64,000 bases of DNA, from contig NZ_BOPG01000012.1 of assembly GCF_016863635.1 (NCBI RefSeq), forward strand, positions 186,001-250,000. The letters run 5' to 3'. This stretch comes from Virgisporangium aurantiacum (lineage in GTDB: Bacteria; Actinomycetota; Actinomycetes; Mycobacteriales; Micromonosporaceae). A program made the position numbers and the translations under genes. This document shows positions 42,295 to 50,101 of this stretch, one piece after another; the stretch's first letter is position 1; each line of letters starts with the position of its first letter. Under the pieces are notes generated by a model. The model made no database searches, had not been told where the DNA came from, and was given only the letters and a program-made list of their open reading frames with translations.

Positions 42295-42552
42295 CTATAG
42301 GTCGAAAACACCATCTACCGACAGTTTCGTCGGGTTGTCGTATCCACACCCACCACCATGAGCAGTTTGGGGTGCGAGGATCGCATAAGCGTGACCGGAG
42401 ACCACCTTTCTTCGATGGAAGCTGCGGTGTCCGCCCCAAAACTCGAAATACGTTCCGGCGACGGGCGATCCAACGGTGTTCAGCCCTCCCTTTCCTCTGC
42501 TTCCAATGTTCGTACTTCCAACTGCGGTACTTCCAACTGCTGTCCGCCGCAT
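42295..42552 (-). CDS. Candidate small ORF in a lower-GC patch
   Basis: 85 residues (start ATG 42552 with GAGG 5 bp upstream; ATG 42573 is an alternative). Contents: a TAVGS repeat at the N-terminus, then GTYFEFWGGHRSFHRRKVVS, then AILAPQTAHGGGCGYDNPTK. It is not GC-biased at third positions as in the neighbours, and the region looks well below the window average in GC. A terminator directly follows the stop. No family is recognised; a secreted or peptide-like product cannot be confirmed because no signal peptide is obvious. Confidence 0.4.
   Translation of the reverse strand: MRRTAVGSTAVGSTNIGSRGKGGLNTVGSPVAGTYFEFWGGHRSFHRRKVVSGHAYAILAPQTAHGGGCGYDNPTKLSVDGVFDL
42512..42541. repeat. 15-bp tandem duplication
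   Basis: Two head-to-tail copies of GTACTTCCAACTGC(G/T) and a third degenerate partial copy just before it. In the minus-strand ORF they encode the repeated AVGST unit. Confidence 0.7.
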
Positions 42553-42730
42553 CGAAACCTCACGCAAATTCATGGTTCCGAACACGTGCGGCGTGCCGAG
42601 CGAGCCACGACATGGGGCCGATGGCTCCGCTAACGCTCGGTAGTCTGCGTTTCCGCATCTCCTCCGTCAACTCCAAGAACATTAGCCAACCCCGGCGAGA
42701 ATGTCTAGTACGCCGGCCATAGATTTTCTC

Positions 42731-42960
42731 GGCCCGAAGCCGGTGGTGGCGATCGTCGGGCAGCAGGTGTCGAGCGAGCTCGGCAGCGCGTACCAGCGAC
42801 CGGGCCTTCCGCGTCGCCCTGACCACCCGCAGCCCCACCTGCGTCGTGCTCCCCCACGACGTCCAGGTCGCGCCGGCACCCGACGGGCGAGTCGCTGCCG
42901 TTCCACACCGGCGTCATGGATCACGGCACCACCGCGAGCGCCGAGCTCATGAACACCTGC
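42731..42960 (+). pseudogene. Decayed fragment of a thiamine-diphosphate-dependent enzyme
   Basis: The plus-strand frame PKPVVAIVGQQVSSELGSAYQ matches the pyruvate-oxidase/acetolactate-synthase-like family (typically VVAIVGQQARSALGxxYQQE), and in another frame TRSPTCVVLPHDVQ matches the next conserved block. A third frame then reads FHTGV. The blocks sit in different frames, so this is a frame-broken remnant of a larger gene. Nothing recognisable continues to 43097. Confidence 0.5.
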
Positions 42961-43097
42961 GGCACCCTGCTCCGCTGCTGCCGCCGCTGCGTGCATCCGA
43001 AGCATCGCCGCGATGTACGCGGGCCTGGCAGCCGAGGACGGCGCCCTCGCCCGGCGGGCCGAGGCCCACCTGCGCCGCGAACGCGCCGACGAGGGCT

Positions 43098-43193
43098 TCA
43101 CATCGTGAGGTTGTCGAGGATGACGATGACGATCCAGACGGCGAAGGGCATGAAACAGCACCAGAATCCGATGAAACCGAAGAACTCCTCCAC
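43098..43193 (-). CDS. 31-residue hydrophobic membrane peptide
   Basis: MEEFFGFIGFWCCFMPFAVW then IVIVILDNLTM: one transmembrane helix with an acidic N-terminus and two adjacent cysteines. The GTG at 43193 is preceded by GGAGGTGA (43201-43208), one of the best Shine-Dalgarno sequences in the window. It lies in an otherwise decayed stretch and is too short for most gene finders. Function unknown; toxins of small hydrophobic type or transporter accessory peptides are possibilities. Confidence 0.5.
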   Translation of the reverse strand: MEEFFGFIGFWCCFMPFAVWIVIVILDNLTM

Positions 43194-43314
43194 AGCCGGC
43201 TCACCTCCACCACCAGGATCCCGACCGGGTCGGGCAACCTCCCACCCGCTTTTGCATGCCCTTAACAGTCCGTTCTCTCAAATCGCGCACAGCCCGGGGC
43301 GCCATCATGGTCGG

Positions 43315-44050
43315 ATGACTGCGCCCTACTACCGCGACGACCTCGCCTACGTTCACGACCGCGGGTACGGCTTCCACGCCGAGAACTGCGCGCCCGGTCT
43401 GCTGGCGCTGCTGGAACCGGTGCGGCGGCGGCAGGGGGTGGTGCTGGAGATTGGCTGCGGCAGCGGCCTGTTGACGAAACTGCTCGTCGACGCGGGCCAC
43501 CGGGTGATCGCCACCGACGCGTCACCGGCGATGCTCGACCTCACGCGCGCCGCCGTGCCCGGTACCGAGCGGACCGAGGTCCTGACGCTGCCCGACGACC
43601 CGGTCCCCGCGGCCGACGCGGTCGTCGGCGTCGGGCACGCCCTCAACTACCTGCCCGACGCCGACGCGATCCGCCGTGCCCTGGTCGCGCTGGCCCGCGC
43701 GGTGCGGCCCGGCGGCGTGCTCGCCGTGGACCTGTGCGACCTGGCCTGGGGCACCGCGCGCGCCGGTGCCCCGGCGCAGGGCCGGGTCGGCGACGACTGG
43801 GCGATCGTCACCCGGTTCAGCCAGCCGTCACCGGACCGGTTCGACCGCGACATGACCACGTTCGTCCGGCAGCCCGACGGCACCTACCGCCGCGACGACG
43901 AGCACCACCGCAACGTCCTCGTCGACACCGCCACCGTCGCCGCCGCTGCTGCGCGAGCACGGCGTGACGGCGACGATCGGCACGTCCTTCGCCGACGACG
44001 CCCATCCCCTGCCGACCGGGCTGATGAGCGTCGTCGGTCACCGCGCGTAG
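43315..44050 (+). pseudogene. SAM-dependent methyltransferase with a frameshift near the 3' end
   Basis: From ATG 43315 the first 205 codons encode a class I methyltransferase: motif I VLEIGCGSGLLTKLL, then HRVIATDASPAMLDL, and GHALNYLPDADAIRRAL. Near 43930-43945 (GTCGCCGCCGCTGCTG) the frame shifts by one, and the expected C-terminus (LLREHGVTATIGTSFADDAH ... GLMSVVGHRA) continues to TAG 44048-44050. If the frame is not restored, translation would read through into unrelated sequence to 44358. Substrate unknown. Confidence 0.75.
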
Positions 44051-44111
44051 CGACAGGCCGATCGACGACGGTCGTGCGGTCCGATGGTGCGCTCGTCGTA
44101 CGATCCCTGTC

Positions 44112-44534
44112 ATGGGGCGGTGGTGGGCGCGGGCTGTACGGCCGGCGGCCGCCCTTCCGCGGGAGATCACAATCCGTGGTCAGTACGTGTGGATCACCGC
44201 CCAGACGAGCGGCCTCGTCGTCCGGCGCCGGTCCGGGCTCGCCGCGTGGGTGCCGGTCTGCACGCTGGCATGGGTCGATATCGAGACGATGGAGCTCGAT
44301 CCCCGCACCCACATGTTGTGCGTCGCCACCCGGTTCACCCGCGGCCACCGGCCCCTGATCGACCGGACCCACCTGACGCCGGACCAGTGGCTGGTCCTGC
44401 GCGACGCCGTCGCCGAGTGGACCGGCCAGGCCGTCCGGATCGACCTGGCGCACCTGGACGTCCCGGCGGGGCCTCAGCTTCCGCCGGACCCGCGGTCGTC
44501 GAGCACCAGCGGGGCCCGCCCGTCGACCCGGTAG
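44112..44534 (+). CDS. Hypothetical protein, leaderless
   Basis: 140 residues, starting MGRWWARAVRPAAALPREIT and containing IRGQYVWITAQTSGLVVRRR and DQWLVLRDAVAEWTGQAVRI. Likely cytosolic and mixed alpha/beta. TACGAT (44099-44104) lies 7 nt before ATG 44112, so the transcript is leaderless. The 3' end overlaps the convergent RibD-type gene by 61 bp, so the true stop region is shared. No family recognised. Confidence 0.55.
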   Translation: MGRWWARAVRPAAALPREITIRGQYVWITAQTSGLVVRRRSGLAAWVPVCTLAWVDIETMELDPRTHMLCVATRFTRGHRPLIDRTHLTPDQWLVLRDAVAEWTGQAVRIDLAHLDVPAGPQLPPDPRSSSTSGARPSTR

Positions 44535-45163
44535 CGGACGTGGGTGACCTCGGGCGTGTGCACCACCCGGACCGGCGTCAGCTCGATGGCCTCCTTGTCG
44601 GCGAGGTCGAGGTCGGCGTCGAGCAGGCGCATGCCGGTGCCGAGCACCACCGGGACGATGTGCAGCTCCAACTCGTCCAGCAGCCCCTCCTGCAGAACCC
44701 GCCGCAGCACCGTGCCGCCACCGGCCACCGCCACGTCCTTGCCCCCGGCGGCCTCCCTCGCCCGCGCGACGGCCTCGGCCACCCCGCCGGTGACGTACGT
44801 GAAGCTGGTGCCGCCCTTGCGCTGCAGCGTCTCGCGCGCACGGTTGGTCACCACGAACACCGGCGCCCGGAACGGCGGCTCCTCGCCCCACGGGATTTCG
44901 CCGCCGTCGGCCATCCGCCGCCCCATCACGTACGCGCCGGCCGCCGCGAAGTGCTCCGCGACGATGTCCGAGTTGGTGTTCTGGTCGCCGCCGGCGAACC
45001 CCTGCCGCTCCCGCCACGCCATCGCGTCGATCACCCACCGCGTCACCCGGAAGAACCCGGCCGACTCGGCCGATTCCATCCAGTCCCGCCCGGAGCCGTC
45101 GAATCGCGGACCGGCGTAGAAGCCGTCGAGCGACACCGACATCTGCGCGATCACCCTGGTCAT
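44474..45163 (-). CDS. RibD C-terminal-like dihydrofolate reductase family protein
   Basis: 229 residues. MTRVIAQMSVSLDGFYAGPR is the standard opening of RibD_C/DHFR-like NADPH reductases; AYVMGRRMADGGEIPWGEEP, VFVVTNRARETLQRKGG and DVAVAGGGTVLRRVLQEGLL follow in order, then LHIVPVVLGTGMRLLD. Such stand-alone proteins are thought to reduce pteridine- or flavin-like substrates, but the true substrate is unknown. ATG 45163 has AAGGGG 6 bp upstream. Confidence 0.88.
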   Translation of the reverse strand: MTRVIAQMSVSLDGFYAGPRFDGSGRDWMESAESAGFFRVTRWVIDAMAWRERQGFAGGDQNTNSDIVAEHFAAAGAYVMGRRMADGGEIPWGEEPPFRAPVFVVTNRARETLQRKGGTSFTYVTGGVAEAVARAREAAGGKDVAVAGGGTVLRRVLQEGLLDELELHIVPVVLGTGMRLLDADLDLADKEAIELTPVRVVHTPEVTHVRYRVDGRAPLVLDDRGSGGS

Positions 45164-45248
45164 GCTGCTGCCCCTTCCCTGCCGAGCGACCCGGCGGCCG
45201 CTTCCCGGGACAGACGGAGCCGGCGGGCCGGTCTCGACATCGGGCGGC

Positions 45249-46205
45249 TCAGGCTTTGGCGCGCGCCAGCAGGAAGTCGAGCACCGACGGGGTGAAAGCG
45301 GCGCCGAGATTCGGAATGTGGACGCCGCTGTCGATCGTCCACGTATATACCGCCGAACCACCGCGACATCCCGACGCGACCTCGCGCACGGCGGTCTCCG
45401 CTCCCGGCAGGTCCGCGATCACGTCGAGCGCGGCCTGGTCGGCGCCGGGGCCGGCGCATCCGTCGAGGGAGGCCCAGTCGGTGGCCGTGCGGGTCGCCGA
45501 CGGGTAGGTGTGCTGCGAGAGCGTGCCGCCGCCGTACAGGATCGTGCGGTCGGCGGTGCCGTGGATCGCGAGCACGCTCACCGGATCCGATGGCCGGCAC
45601 CGGGAGATGTCGTTCCACGTCGAGCCGGCGAGGGTCGCGATCGCGGTGATCGTGTCGGCGTGGTCGCAGGCCATGCGGAACGACATGAACGCGCCGTTGG
45701 AGTGGCCGATCAGGTAGACGCGACGGGCATCAATGGAATACCTACGTTTCAATGCGTCGATGACGTCGTGCAGGTAGCGGGCGTCGTCGACGCCCGTCCC
45801 GTACAGGTCGCAGCAGGTGTCGGTGGCGTTCCAGAACCGCTTGTCCGTGCGGTCGAGCGTGCCGTCGGGGTACGCGTAGACGAACCCGCGCCGGTCGGCC
45901 TCGGGCGTGATCCGGAAGTACCTCTCCTGCAGCGAACCGCTGGCCGTGTACCCGTGCAGCAGCATCACCAACGGCAACGGCGTACCGTCCACATAGGACG
46001 GTGGAAGATGCACGGTGACGGACCGGTCGTCCACCGTCACCGTTTCGGTGCTGGCGTACGGCTTGCGCGCCGCGTTCCCGGCGGAATCGCTGGTGAAGCG
46101 CCCCGCCACGACCACCACCGCGACGACGATCGCCACCACGACGAGCGCCGCCACCACCCACCCGACGACCCATTCGGTGGCCGGGGCGCGCCGGCCCGCT
46201 CCCAC
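45249..46205 (-). CDS. Membrane-anchored PHB-depolymerase/feruloyl-esterase-like hydrolase
   Basis: 318 residues. An N-terminal helix (VVGWVVAALVVVAIVVAVVV) anchors it; the alpha/beta-hydrolase follows with LPLVMLLHGYTASG, the nucleophile serine in LIGHSNGAFMSFRMACDHA, and VSVLAIHGTADRTILYGGG. This is the polyhydroxybutyrate depolymerase/CE1-like esterase pattern (LpqC type). The catalytic His is likely in TIDSGVHIPN. GTG 46205 has TAAGGT 6 nt upstream: leaderless. Confidence 0.85.
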   Translation of the reverse strand: MGAGRRAPATEWVVGWVVAALVVVAIVVAVVVVAGRFTSDSAGNAARKPYASTETVTVDDRSVTVHLPPSYVDGTPLPLVMLLHGYTASGSLQERYFRITPEADRRGFVYAYPDGTLDRTDKRFWNATDTCCDLYGTGVDDARYLHDVIDALKRRYSIDARRVYLIGHSNGAFMSFRMACDHADTITAIATLAGSTWNDISRCRPSDPVSVLAIHGTADRTILYGGGTLSQHTYPSATRTATDWASLDGCAGPGADQAALDVIADLPGAETAVREVASGCRGGSAVYTWTIDSGVHIPNLGAAFTPSVLDFLLARAKA

Positions 46206-46340
46206 GCCGTCACCTTAACAGCGCCGGCGGCCGCGGCCCATGCGCCGAGGATCGACAGTCTGAGCGACATTCGGGTTGGCGTAGGCTTCGGGACCGGCAG
46301 AGGGTGACCGCCGGTCGGCCACCGGGAACGGGGACGCGCG

Positions 46341-47369
46341 ATGGAGAACACGCCGACGCACGCGCAGCCGGGCGACGGCTCGCCGATGCCCTGGCAGCAG
46401 GGCCCGCCGGCGCCGGTACCGTCGCCCCCGGCCCCCCAGCCGTATCCGGCAATGTCACCGCAGGCCGCGCCGGCCCCGGCGATGCCACCGCAGCCGGCGC
46501 CGTGGACGCATCCCGACGCACCGCCGGCGCCGCTGCGGTTTCCGCCGTCGGCCCGCCGCCGGCGACGCCGGTGGGTTCCGGTCCTCGCCGCGGTGATGGC
46601 GGTGCTCGTCCTCGGCGGTGCGGCGGCCGTCGCCTGGCGGCTGGCCGGTTCCGACGAGGCGGCGATCCGCACCTCGGGGCCGGCGTCCGCTCCGCGCCAG
46701 AGCTCGCAGACCCCCTCGCCCGCGCCGGACCCCAACGGCGACGAGTTCGACGGTCCCCTCGACGAGCGGTGGGGCGTCTACGGGTCGACGTCGCCCAACG
46801 GCAGTGTCTGGGCGAAGGACGCGGTGCGGGTCGAGAACGGCATTTTGCGCATCACCGGCACCGGCCGCAATCCGACCGGCAGCGGGAACGTCGCCGGCGG
46901 GCTGTGCTGGTGCGGCGCGGGCGGCAACCGGACGTCGGGCGTGTGGACGGTGCGGGCCCGGTTCGACGCGGGCGCGGGCTACGGTCCCGGGCTGATGCTG
47001 TGGCCCGAGTCCGACAAGGCGACCGACGGGTTCGCCACCTTCGCCGGCCTCCGCGAGGCCGACCGGAAGACCGTGCGGTCGATGGTCATGTGGGGCACCG
47101 CCGGCAGCAAGGCGGAGGCGACGCTCGCCGGCGACTTCACCCAGTGGCACATCTTCCGGATCGAGTGGCGGGCCGGGTCGCTGCGGATGTTCGTCGACGA
47201 CCAGGTGCTCTTCGACTCCGCGAGCCGGCCCGGCATCGTGGTGCCGACCGCGCCCATGCACCTGGTCATCCAGGTGGTGGTCGGACCCAAGGACGGCGTG
47301 CCGGCCGCGAACGCGAACACGCCCGACACCGTCGTCACGGAGGTCGACTGGGTGCGCTACACGCCCTGA
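46341..47369 (+). CDS. Membrane-anchored GH16-like (probably non-catalytic) lectin-type protein
   Basis: 342 residues. A Pro-rich cytosolic N-terminus (to about 68) is followed by a basic stop and one helix (WVPVLAAVMAVLVLGGAAAV), a Ser/Pro linker and a GH16-like jelly roll (DEFDGPLDERWGVYG; WTVRARFDAGAGYGPGLMLW; FRIEWRAGSLRMFVDDQVLF). The ExDxxE catalytic motif expected near LMLWPESDKATDGFATF is absent, so it probably binds rather than cleaves glucan. It overlaps the convergent nucleotidyltransferase by 13 bp. A possible partner is the exopolysaccharide operon at 28 kb. Confidence 0.75.
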   Translation: MENTPTHAQPGDGSPMPWQQGPPAPVPSPPAPQPYPAMSPQAAPAPAMPPQPAPWTHPDAPPAPLRFPPSARRRRRRWVPVLAAVMAVLVLGGAAAVAWRLAGSDEAAIRTSGPASAPRQSSQTPSPAPDPNGDEFDGPLDERWGVYGSTSPNGSVWAKDAVRVENGILRITGTGRNPTGSGNVAGGLCWCGAGGNRTSGVWTVRARFDAGAGYGPGLMLWPESDKATDGFATFAGLREADRKTVRSMVMWGTAGSKAEATLAGDFTQWHIFRIEWRAGSLRMFVDDQVLFDSASRPGIVVPTAPMHLVIQVVVGPKDGVPAANANTPDTVVTEVDWVRYTP

Positions 47370-47965
47370 TCGAGTTCGGCGGCGCGGCGCAGGTCCTTCG
47401 GGCGTCCGACGGCCCGGCGCATCCGGATCAGGTCGGCGCGGTCGAGATAGTGGACGTCGAAGCCGTCGGCGCGGGCCGTCCGGCGCCGGGCGAGGAAGTC
47501 CGCGATCGGCAGGTCGCCCCACGGCAGGGCCGGTGTGCAGCAGTCGCCGCTGGCGTCGGCCGTGCGGAACTGCACCTTGGGCAGCGCGAACGACGCGGGG
47601 TCGCACGCCACCGGCCGTCCGTCGTCGTCGGTGAGATCGGCCGCCACCGACGCGAACCCGGCCGCGAGCGCGGCGGCCTGCCCGGCGTCGCCGGTCCACA
47701 GCAGGTCGAGGTCGCCGGTCAGTTCCCGGGAACCGTGCAGGATCCCGGCGACCTGCCCCATCACGACCACCTCGGCGCCGTGCCGGGCGAGCGCCCGCAG
47801 CAGCGGAAACGGGTCGAAGCCGATCGCGTCGTCGGTGGCGACGGTGCCCAGCGTGTCGTCGGCGTCGTCGTGCGATCGGTGCGTCCGCGTGCGCCCGCGG
47901 GTCTCCTCGGCAAGTCGCCCGACCGCGTCGCGCAACCGCCCGACGGCCTCGTCATCCTGTGTCAT
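47357..47965 (-). CDS. Nucleotidyltransferase-like protein
   Basis: 202 residues. VVVMGQVAGILHGSRELTGD followed by LDLLW is a GS-x(n)-DxD-type nucleotidyltransferase start seen in AbiEii/MNT-like proteins, then ASFALPKVQFRTADASGDCC. It may be the enzyme part of a toxin-antitoxin-like system but no antitoxin is adjacent. ATG 47965 has CATAAT 7 nt upstream: leaderless. Confidence 0.7.
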   Translation of the reverse strand: MTQDDEAVGRLRDAVGRLAEETRGRTRTHRSHDDADDTLGTVATDDAIGFDPFPLLRALARHGAEVVVMGQVAGILHGSRELTGDLDLLWTGDAGQAAALAAGFASVAADLTDDDGRPVACDPASFALPKVQFRTADASGDCCTPALPWGDLPIADFLARRRTARADGFDVHYLDRADLIRMRRAVGRPKDLRRAAELDQGV

Positions 47966-48004
47966 CCGCCTGATTATGGACGGTGCCGCGCGCCGGCGCG
48001 GTGG

Positions 48005-48676
48005 TCACGGCCGCAGGTCCGGCCAGCGGTCACGCAGGTAGGTGAGGACGGCGAGCACGCGCCGGTTCGCGTCGTCGGTCGGCGGCAGGTCCAGTTTGGC
48101 GAGGATGTTGCCGACGTGCTTGCCGATCGCGGCCTCCGACACCACGAGGATCCGCGCGATCGACGCGTTCGAGTGCCCCTCCGCCACCAGCGCCAGCACC
48201 TCGCGTTCGCGCGCCGAGAGCCGGCCGACGGGGTTGCCGAGCAGCCCGCGTACCACGTCCGGATCGATGACGGTCCCGCCGTCGACCACCCGCCGCAGCG
48301 CCGACACGAACTCCTCGACGTCGACCACCCGGTCCTTGAGGAGGTAGCCGACCCCGCGGCCGACCCCCCGGCCGACGCCGGAGGTCAGCAGCGCGGTCGC
48401 GTAGCCGTGCTGCACGTACTGGCTCAGCGCGACCACGGCGAGGTCGGGGTTCTCCTTGCGCAGCAGCACCGCCGCGCGCAGGCCCTCGTCGGTGAAGTCG
48501 GGTGGCATGCGGATGTCGGTGACGACTAGATCGGGGCGCACGGCCCGGACGGTGTCCACAAGGGACGGACCGTCGCCGACGGACGCGACCACGTGGAACC
48601 CGAACCGTTCCAGCAGTCCCGACAGTCCTTCGCGGAGCAGCACCCCGTCTTCGGCGAGGACGACACTCACGGACAT
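48005..48676 (-). CDS. NarL/LuxR-type response regulator
   Basis: 223 residues. Receiver: acidic pair in VVLAEDGVLL, phosphoacceptor Asp in LVVTDIRMPP, and Lys in VGYLLKDRVV. Output: LuxR HTH (LSAREREVLALVAEGHSNAS followed by IARILVVSEAAIGKHV). Just before the Lys, the sequence GVGRGVGRGVGYLLKD has an in-frame expansion of a GVGR unit, several residues longer than usual. ATG 48676 overlaps the kinase gene by 10 bp. It is the partner of the upstream kinase. Confidence 0.9.
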   Translation of the reverse strand: MSVSVVLAEDGVLLREGLSGLLERFGFHVVASVGDGPSLVDTVRAVRPDLVVTDIRMPPDFTDEGLRAAVLLRKENPDLAVVALSQYVQHGYATALLTSGVGRGVGRGVGYLLKDRVVDVEEFVSALRRVVDGGTVIDPDVVRGLLGNPVGRLSAREREVLALVAEGHSNASIARILVVSEAAIGKHVGNILAKLDLPPTDDANRRVLAVLTYLRDRWPDLRP

Positions 48677-49968
48677 GGCAGCTCCACCCGGAGGATGGTC
48701 GGCCCGCCGGCCGGGCTCGACAACAGCATCCGCCCATCCATGACGGCGACCCGGTCGGCGAGTCCCGTCAACCCCGAGCCGCCCGACGGGTCGGCGCCGC
48801 CACGGCCGTCGTCGGCCACCTCGACGACGAGGGTTGCGTTGTCGAGGTGGGCGGTGACGGTCGCGCACGTGGCCCCGCCGTGCTTGGCCACGTTGGTCAA
48901 CGCCTCGGCGACGACGAAGTAGCCCGTCGCCTCCACGTGACCGGGCGGTCGCCGCGGCAGCTCGGCCCGCACCGTCACCGGAACCGGTGCCCCACGGGCC
49001 AGTTCGCGCAGCGCCGCCGGCAGTCCGAGTTCGGTGAGCACCTGCGGCCGGATCCCGTGGATCAGTTCGCGCAGCTCGGCCATCAACTGCTTGGCCTGGT
49101 CATGCGCGGTCGCCACCGCCGACGCGGCGGGCGTGGCGGGCGGCAGGTCGAGCCGCGCCAGCCCCAACTGGAGGGTCAGCCCGACGAGTTTCTGCTGCGC
49201 CCCGTCGTGCAGGTCGCGTTCGATGCGGCGGCGCTCGGCCTCGAACGCGTCCACCAGCCGGGCCCGCGACCGCGACACCTCCACCAGTTCCGCCCGCAGC
49301 GCCGCGTCGGGTGCCGTCGTGAGCAGGGCCCGCGCGGCCGCGCCGTGCGCGCCCGCCACCAGGGCGAGAAGATACGGGACCGCGAACAGCGCGCCGGTTC
49401 CCGCCACCGAGAACGGGATCGCCTGCCGGGCGGTGGTGATCGTGACGACGCCGAGCGAGATCGGTCCGTCGCTGACGAGGGCGGGTGCGCCCGCGCACAC
49501 GAGGATCAGCATCAGGGTGACGGCCAGTGCGCCGTACAGCACCGGGACGGCGGTGACGAGGACGACGGCGTAGGCGAACTCCCGCCAGCCGACCCGTCCA
49601 CCGAGGCGGTGCCGTAACCGGCGCACGGCGTCACCGGAAAAGACGACGCGGCCCGGCGCGAGCGGACGGTCGTCGACCAGCCGCAGCCGCAACCGCTCGA
49701 CCACCGCGACCGGTGCCGCCACGAGCGGACCGAGCCCCGCGACCAGACCGGCCCCGACGAGCAGCAGGAGCAACGAGTCGAGCGGACCGGCGTCTCCTGT
49801 GGACAGTCGCCGCAGCAGCAGCGCCCACGGGAAACCCAGGATCAGCAACGGAATCCCGACACCCATCGCGACCGGTACGGTCGTGACGAGGTAGCCGGCC
49901 GACCGCCACGGCCAGGCGGTGAGGGGGAACCGCCGCTGCCGGACGGACGCCAACGCGGAGACGGGCAT
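48667..49968 (-). CDS. Sensor histidine kinase (HisKA_3)
   Basis: 433 residues with about five membrane helices in the first 210 residues, then the HisKA_3 dimerisation domain with the phospho-His in ERDLHDGAQQKLVGL, and a HATPase_c domain (VVAEALTNVAKHGGATCATV; VADDGRGGADPSGGSGLTGL). No extracellular sensor domain is seen, so it may sense the membrane itself. ATG 49968 has TAGCGT 6 nt upstream: leaderless. Confidence 0.9.
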   Translation of the reverse strand: MPVSALASVRQRRFPLTAWPWRSAGYLVTTVPVAMGVGIPLLILGFPWALLLRRLSTGDAGPLDSLLLLLVGAGLVAGLGPLVAAPVAVVERLRLRLVDDRPLAPGRVVFSGDAVRRLRHRLGGRVGWREFAYAVVLVTAVPVLYGALAVTLMLILVCAGAPALVSDGPISLGVVTITTARQAIPFSVAGTGALFAVPYLLALVAGAHGAAARALLTTAPDAALRAELVEVSRSRARLVDAFEAERRRIERDLHDGAQQKLVGLTLQLGLARLDLPPATPAASAVATAHDQAKQLMAELRELIHGIRPQVLTELGLPAALRELARGAPVPVTVRAELPRRPPGHVEATGYFVVAEALTNVAKHGGATCATVTAHLDNATLVVEVADDGRGGADPSGGSGLTGLADRVAVMDGRMLLSSPAGGPTILRVELPCP

Positions 49969-50101
49969 GCGGCGACGCTAGCCCGTCGGCCGGCGGCGGT
50001 TCCATCCGTTCACGGCTACCTTCCGGGTATGCCTGGGTATACCCGGACGCGGTGACCACGCGTAGTGCCCCGGCGGCGGTCGCGATGGTCTGCTTCCCGC
50101 C

